Part shown: in pieces, positions 14,351-16,669 of the stretch | Layout: every line of letters starts with the position of its first letter | Numbering within the stretch: the first letter of the stretch is position 1 | Assembly: GCA_031273365.1 (NCBI GenBank) | Contig: JAISSA010000112.1 | Coordinates: forward strand, 1 to 16,669 | Length of the DNA stretch: 16,669 nucleotides | Source of the DNA: Synergistaceae bacterium | GTDB lineage: Bacteria > Synergistota > Synergistia > Synergistales > Aminobacteriaceae | Reading direction: 5' to 3' | Program-made: the position numbers and the translations under genes | The notes under the pieces: model-generated | Told to the model about the DNA's origin: nothing | Databases searched by the model: none | What the model saw: only the letters and a program-made list of their open reading frames with translations

Positions 14351-14641
14351 ATGAATCTCAAACCACTTGGCGACAGGATCGTAGTGAAGGTTCTCACCCG
14401 CGAAGAAAAGACGAAGGGCGGCATCGTTCTTCCGGACACGGCGAAAGAGAAGCCGACCGAGGGCGAGGTTATGGCCGTCGGATCGGGGAAGGTGCTGGAC
14501 AACGGTCAGAAGTTGCCCGTGGAGGTCAAAGTCGGCGACCGCATCATCTTCAGCAAATACGCCGGGACCGAGATCAAGCTGGACGGCGTCGAGTACGTCA
14601 TTTTCAGCGAGCGCGACGTGCTCGCGATCATCGAGAAGTAA
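14351..14641 (+). CDS. groES: Co-chaperonin GroES (Cpn10)
   Basis: The 96-residue product is the heptameric lid of the GroEL folding chamber. MNLKPLGDRIVVKVL opens it, and the mobile loop EEKTKGGIVLPDTAKEKP (about 18-35) carries the GIVLP hydrophobic tripeptide that contacts GroEL. GSGKVLDNGQKLPVEVKVGD and YAGTEIKLDG follow, and the protein ends EYVIFSERDVLAIIEK. Start at ATG 14351: AGGAGGG (14337-14343) lies 7 bases upstream, whereas the in-frame TTG at 14345 is too close to it. It is the first gene of the CIRCE-controlled operon, and groEL begins 27 bases after its stop. Confidence 0.98.
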   Translation: MNLKPLGDRIVVKVLTREEKTKGGIVLPDTAKEKPTEGEVMAVGSGKVLDNGQKLPVEVKVGDRIIFSKYAGTEIKLDGVEYVIFSERDVLAIIEK

Positions 14642-14668
14642 CTTACAGCAGGAGGAGGACTACACATT

Positions 14669-16309
14669 ATGGCTAAAATTCTTTCTTTCGGAGAAGACGC
14701 GCGCCGTGCAATGCTTCGCGGCATCGATAAAGTGGCCGACACCGTCGGCGTGACGCTTGGGCCCAAGGGCCGCAACGTCGTGCTGGAGAAGAAGTTCGGC
14801 TCCCCCACCATCACCAACGACGGAGTGACCATCGCCAAGGAAATCGAGCTGGAAGACCCGTTCGAGAACGCGGGAGCCCAGCTTCTCAAGGAAGTCGCCT
14901 CCAAGACCAACGACATCGCCGGCGACGGCACCACCACCGCCACCATTTTTTCCCGCGCCATCATTCGCGAGGGGATGAAGAACGTCGCGGCCGGCGCCAA
15001 CGGAATGCAGATGCGTCAGGGCATCGAGAAAGCCATCGACTTCGTCGTCGAGGAACTCAAAAAGAAGTCGATCCCCGTGAAGGAAAAGGAAAAGATCGCC
15101 CAGGTCGCCTCCATCTCCGCCAACGACAACGCCGTCGGCGCGCTGATTTCCGAGGCCATGTCCAAGGTCGGCGAGGAAGGCGTCATCACCGTCGAGGACA
15201 GCCAGACCGTCGGAACCACCCTCGAGATGGTCGAGGGACTTCAGTTCGACAAGGGTTACATCAGCCCCTACATGGTCACCGACGGCGAGCGCATGGAGAC
15301 CAGCTTCGACGACGCCTACATCCTCATTCACGACGGCAAGATCAATAACATCAAGGACCTGCTTCCCGTGCTGGAGAAGGTCGTGCAGACCGGCAAGCCC
15401 CTCGTCATTATCGCCGAGGACGTGGAGGGCGAGGCTCTGGCCACTCTGGTGGTCAACAAACTGCGCGGCGTCATGCAGGTCGCTGCCGTCAAGGCGCCCG
15501 GTTTCGGAGATCGCCGCAAGGCCATGTTGCAGGACATCGCCATCGTCACGGGCGGCCAGGTCATCAGCGAAGAGGTGGGCCTGAAGTTCGAGAACACCGA
15601 GCTTTCAATGCTGGGCAAGGCTAAGAAGATTCGCATCACCAAGGAAGACACCACCATCACCCAGGGCGCGGGCAACCCCGACGAAATCCGCAAGCGCGCC
15701 TCCCAGATCAAGAAGGAAATCGAGGACTCCACCTCCGACTACGACAAGGAGAAGCTGCAGGAGCGCCTTGCGAAGCTGGTCGGCGGCGTGGCCGTCATTC
15801 AGGTCGGCTCCGCGACGGAAACCGAGCAGAAGGAACTGAAGCACCGCATCGAAGACGCTCTGAACGCGACCCGCGCGGCCGTGGAGGAGGGCATCGTCGC
15901 CGGAGGCGGCGTGGCCGCCCTGAACTGCGCCATCGCGCTGGAGGGCTTTGTGAACAAGCTCGAGGGCGACATCAGAACCGGCGCGCAGATCGTCCTGACG
16001 GCCCTGAAGTCCCCCCTGTTCCTCATCGCCGAGAACGCCGGCTATCAGGGCGACGTGGTCGTCGAGAAGGTCAAGACCCTCAAGCCCGGACAGGGCCTGA
16101 ACGCCGCGACCGGCGAGTACATCGACATGGTCGCCGCGGGCATCATCGACCCCGTGAAGGTCACCCGCTCCGCGCTGCAGAACGCCGGCTCCATCGCCGC
16201 GATGGTCCTGACCACGGAGGGCATCGTCGCCGACAAGCCGGAGAAGAAGGAACCCGCCATGCCCGGCGGCGGTATGGGCGGCATGGGCGGAATGGACGGC
16301 ATGTACTAG
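14669..16309 (+). CDS. groEL: Chaperonin GroEL (Cpn60)
   Basis: The 546-residue product is the full-length ATP-driven folding chamber subunit, of usual length. The ATP-binding signatures VTLGPKGRNVVLEKKFGSP (28-46), TNDGVTIAKEIELEDPFEN and GDGTTTAT are present. D51 and D86 are the counterparts of E. coli D52 and D87. The apical domain runs about 190-375, with YISPYMVTDGERMETSFDDA. VEEGIVAGGGVAAL carries the equatorial nucleotide-contact region. The C-terminal GGGMGGMGGMDGMY is the flexible Gly-Met tail of the cavity. GGAGGAGG (14651-14658) sets the ATG. Codon use is strongly biased to C/G-ending codons, fitting high expression. The operon ends at a strong terminator 48 bases downstream. Confidence 0.99.
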   Translation: MAKILSFGEDARRAMLRGIDKVADTVGVTLGPKGRNVVLEKKFGSPTITNDGVTIAKEIELEDPFENAGAQLLKEVASKTNDIAGDGTTTATIFSRAIIREGMKNVAAGANGMQMRQGIEKAIDFVVEELKKKSIPVKEKEKIAQVASISANDNAVGALISEAMSKVGEEGVITVEDSQTVGTTLEMVEGLQFDKGYISPYMVTDGERMETSFDDAYILIHDGKINNIKDLLPVLEKVVQTGKPLVIIAEDVEGEALATLVVNKLRGVMQVAAVKAPGFGDRRKAMLQDIAIVTGGQVISEEVGLKFENTELSMLGKAKKIRITKEDTTITQGAGNPDEIRKRASQIKKEIEDSTSDYDKEKLQERLAKLVGGVAVIQVGSATETEQKELKHRIEDALNATRAAVEEGIVAGGGVAALNCAIALEGFVNKLEGDIRTGAQIVLTALKSPLFLIAENAGYQGDVVVEKVKTLKPGQGLNAATGEYIDMVAAGIIDPVKVTRSALQNAGSIAAMVLTTEGIVADKPEKKEPAMPGGGMGGMGGMDGMY

Positions 16310-16356
16310 ACGCGGCGCGTCGCACGGTACGTCAACAGACCAATATAATGAATACG

Positions 16357-16386
16357 AAGCCGGAGGAGCGATCCTCCGGCTTTTTT
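16357..16386 (+). terminator. Rho-independent terminator of groESL
   Basis: GCCGGAGGA (16359-16367) pairs perfectly with TCCTCCGGC (16372-16380) around a GCGA loop, and six T residues follow (16381-16386). Flanking AA and TT can extend the stem. This is a textbook intrinsic terminator for the groESL transcript. Confidence 0.95.
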
Positions 16387-16409
16387 CAGCAATGTCGACA
16401 GGAACCGGG

Positions 16410-16488
16410 AAAAATTAGCGGGGTCAGGGGACTGAGAAAATCCCCTGCGGTTTTTGCCGGGGGGCGGAGCCCCATGTCCTTGGCTTGA
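16410..16488 (+). repeat. Dispersed two-hairpin repeat, copy 5 (forward)
   Basis: AAAAATTAGCGGGGT is followed by hairpin A, CAGGGGA (16425-16431) with TCCCCTG (16441-16447) around a 9-base A-rich loop. Hairpin B is GGGGC (16461-16465) with GCCCC (16469-16473), then TGTCCTTGGCTTGA closes the unit. It lies after the groESL terminator and before the 3' end of a minus-strand gene. The A loop is longer than in other copies. Confidence 0.78.
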
Positions 16489-16564
16489 GCGGTGATAAGG
16501 TCGTTTCCCTTTGGCGCACAGGCATTTGATGCGTTTATCCTGTGGATTTGGGAAAAGACCGCCC

Positions 16565-16669
16565 TCACCACTCCCGGGGTTTGAAGCCTTCGGGCGTGTC
16601 AATCTTCACGGTGTCGCCGCTTTGCTCTATTATATAGAACCCGCTTTTGACGGCGTAGCGTTTCACCTG
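16565..16669 (-). CDS. C-terminal fragment of an unidentified protein (cut by window end)
   Basis: On the minus strand, the frame entering at the window edge stays open for 34 codons and stops with TGA (complement of 16565-16567). The tail contains RYAVKSGFYIIEQSGDTVKI and ends EGFKPREW. Its mixed composition looks like a genuine beta-rich C-terminus rather than a GC shadow, but it is too short to assign. It is convergent with groESL, and repeat copy 5 lies between them. Confidence 0.5.
   Translation of the reverse strand, partial: QVKRYAVKSGFYIIEQSGDTVKIDTPEGFKPREW

Noticed and set aside
16344..16349. Perfect TATAAT after groEL
   Set aside because: No -35 partner was found, and a start there would run straight into the groESL terminator.
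16306..16602. 98-codon minus-strand open frame after groEL
   Set aside because: It runs through repeat copy 5 and the groESL terminator; no motif, and the frame ending at 16565 looks more protein-like.

Overview
The window is GC-rich, gene-dense bacterial chromosome, almost entirely coding on the + strand. No rRNA, tRNA, CRISPR array, transposase or phage gene was found. The genes point to a diderm bacterium: a secreted bacterial alpha-2-macroglobulin, periplasmic MetQ-type binding proteins and MurJ. The GroEL sequence, the tsaD-groES-groEL order, the HrcA/CIRCE control and the hydrogenase-type maturation protease suggest an anaerobe, and my tentative guess is Synergistota. That placement comes from memory of protein families and was not tested.

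Layout. (1) 1-1855: the 3' end of one metQ-like gene, a complete second metQ paralogue, and a short QueG-like double [4Fe-4S] protein, probably one transcription unit. (2) 1856-2496: 641 bases without a credible gene. It holds a terminator-like hairpin, a large imperfect palindrome with two competing folds (1967-2110), and a promoter-like site followed by a structured leader. (3) 2497-7863: one very large alpha-2-macroglobulin gene with an intact thioester motif, followed by two strong hairpins. (4) 8025-10230: an RpiR/SIS-type regulator with a good promoter inside a candidate operator palindrome, then a multi-pass membrane protein that resembles a transporter. (5) 10315-10761, minus strand: a HycI-type hydrogenase maturation protease, with no hydrogenase gene in view. 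(6) 10891-14116: murJ, an unrecognised secreted protein and tsaD, closely packed; the last two overlap by 4 bases. (7) 14117-16386: groES-groEL with a sigma-70-type promoter, a CIRCE operator with one arm mismatch and a strong terminator. (8) 16565-16669, minus strand: the C-terminal end of an unidentified gene.

The most striking pattern is a family of GC-rich dispersed repeats of about 65-75 bp. Each has two hairpins in a fixed order: an A hairpin of CAGGGG...CCCCTG type, then a B hairpin with core GGGGC...GCCCC. Four copies lie between genes (8931, 10237, 14126, 16410). A fifth lies inside the secreted-protein gene at 12524-12593 and is translated in frame in front of its signal peptide. 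The A-hairpin arms differ between copies but stay complementary, which suggests that the fold is selected. Related single-hairpin pieces lie in the leader and 3' region of the alpha-2-macroglobulin gene.

Most genes are housekeeping (t6A modification, lipid II flipping, chaperonin) or envelope/transport functions. No known defence or mobile system is visible. If the window holds something undescribed, the best candidates are the repeat family, including the copy absorbed into a coding region, and the structured RNA-like elements around 1967-2110 and 2372-2432.
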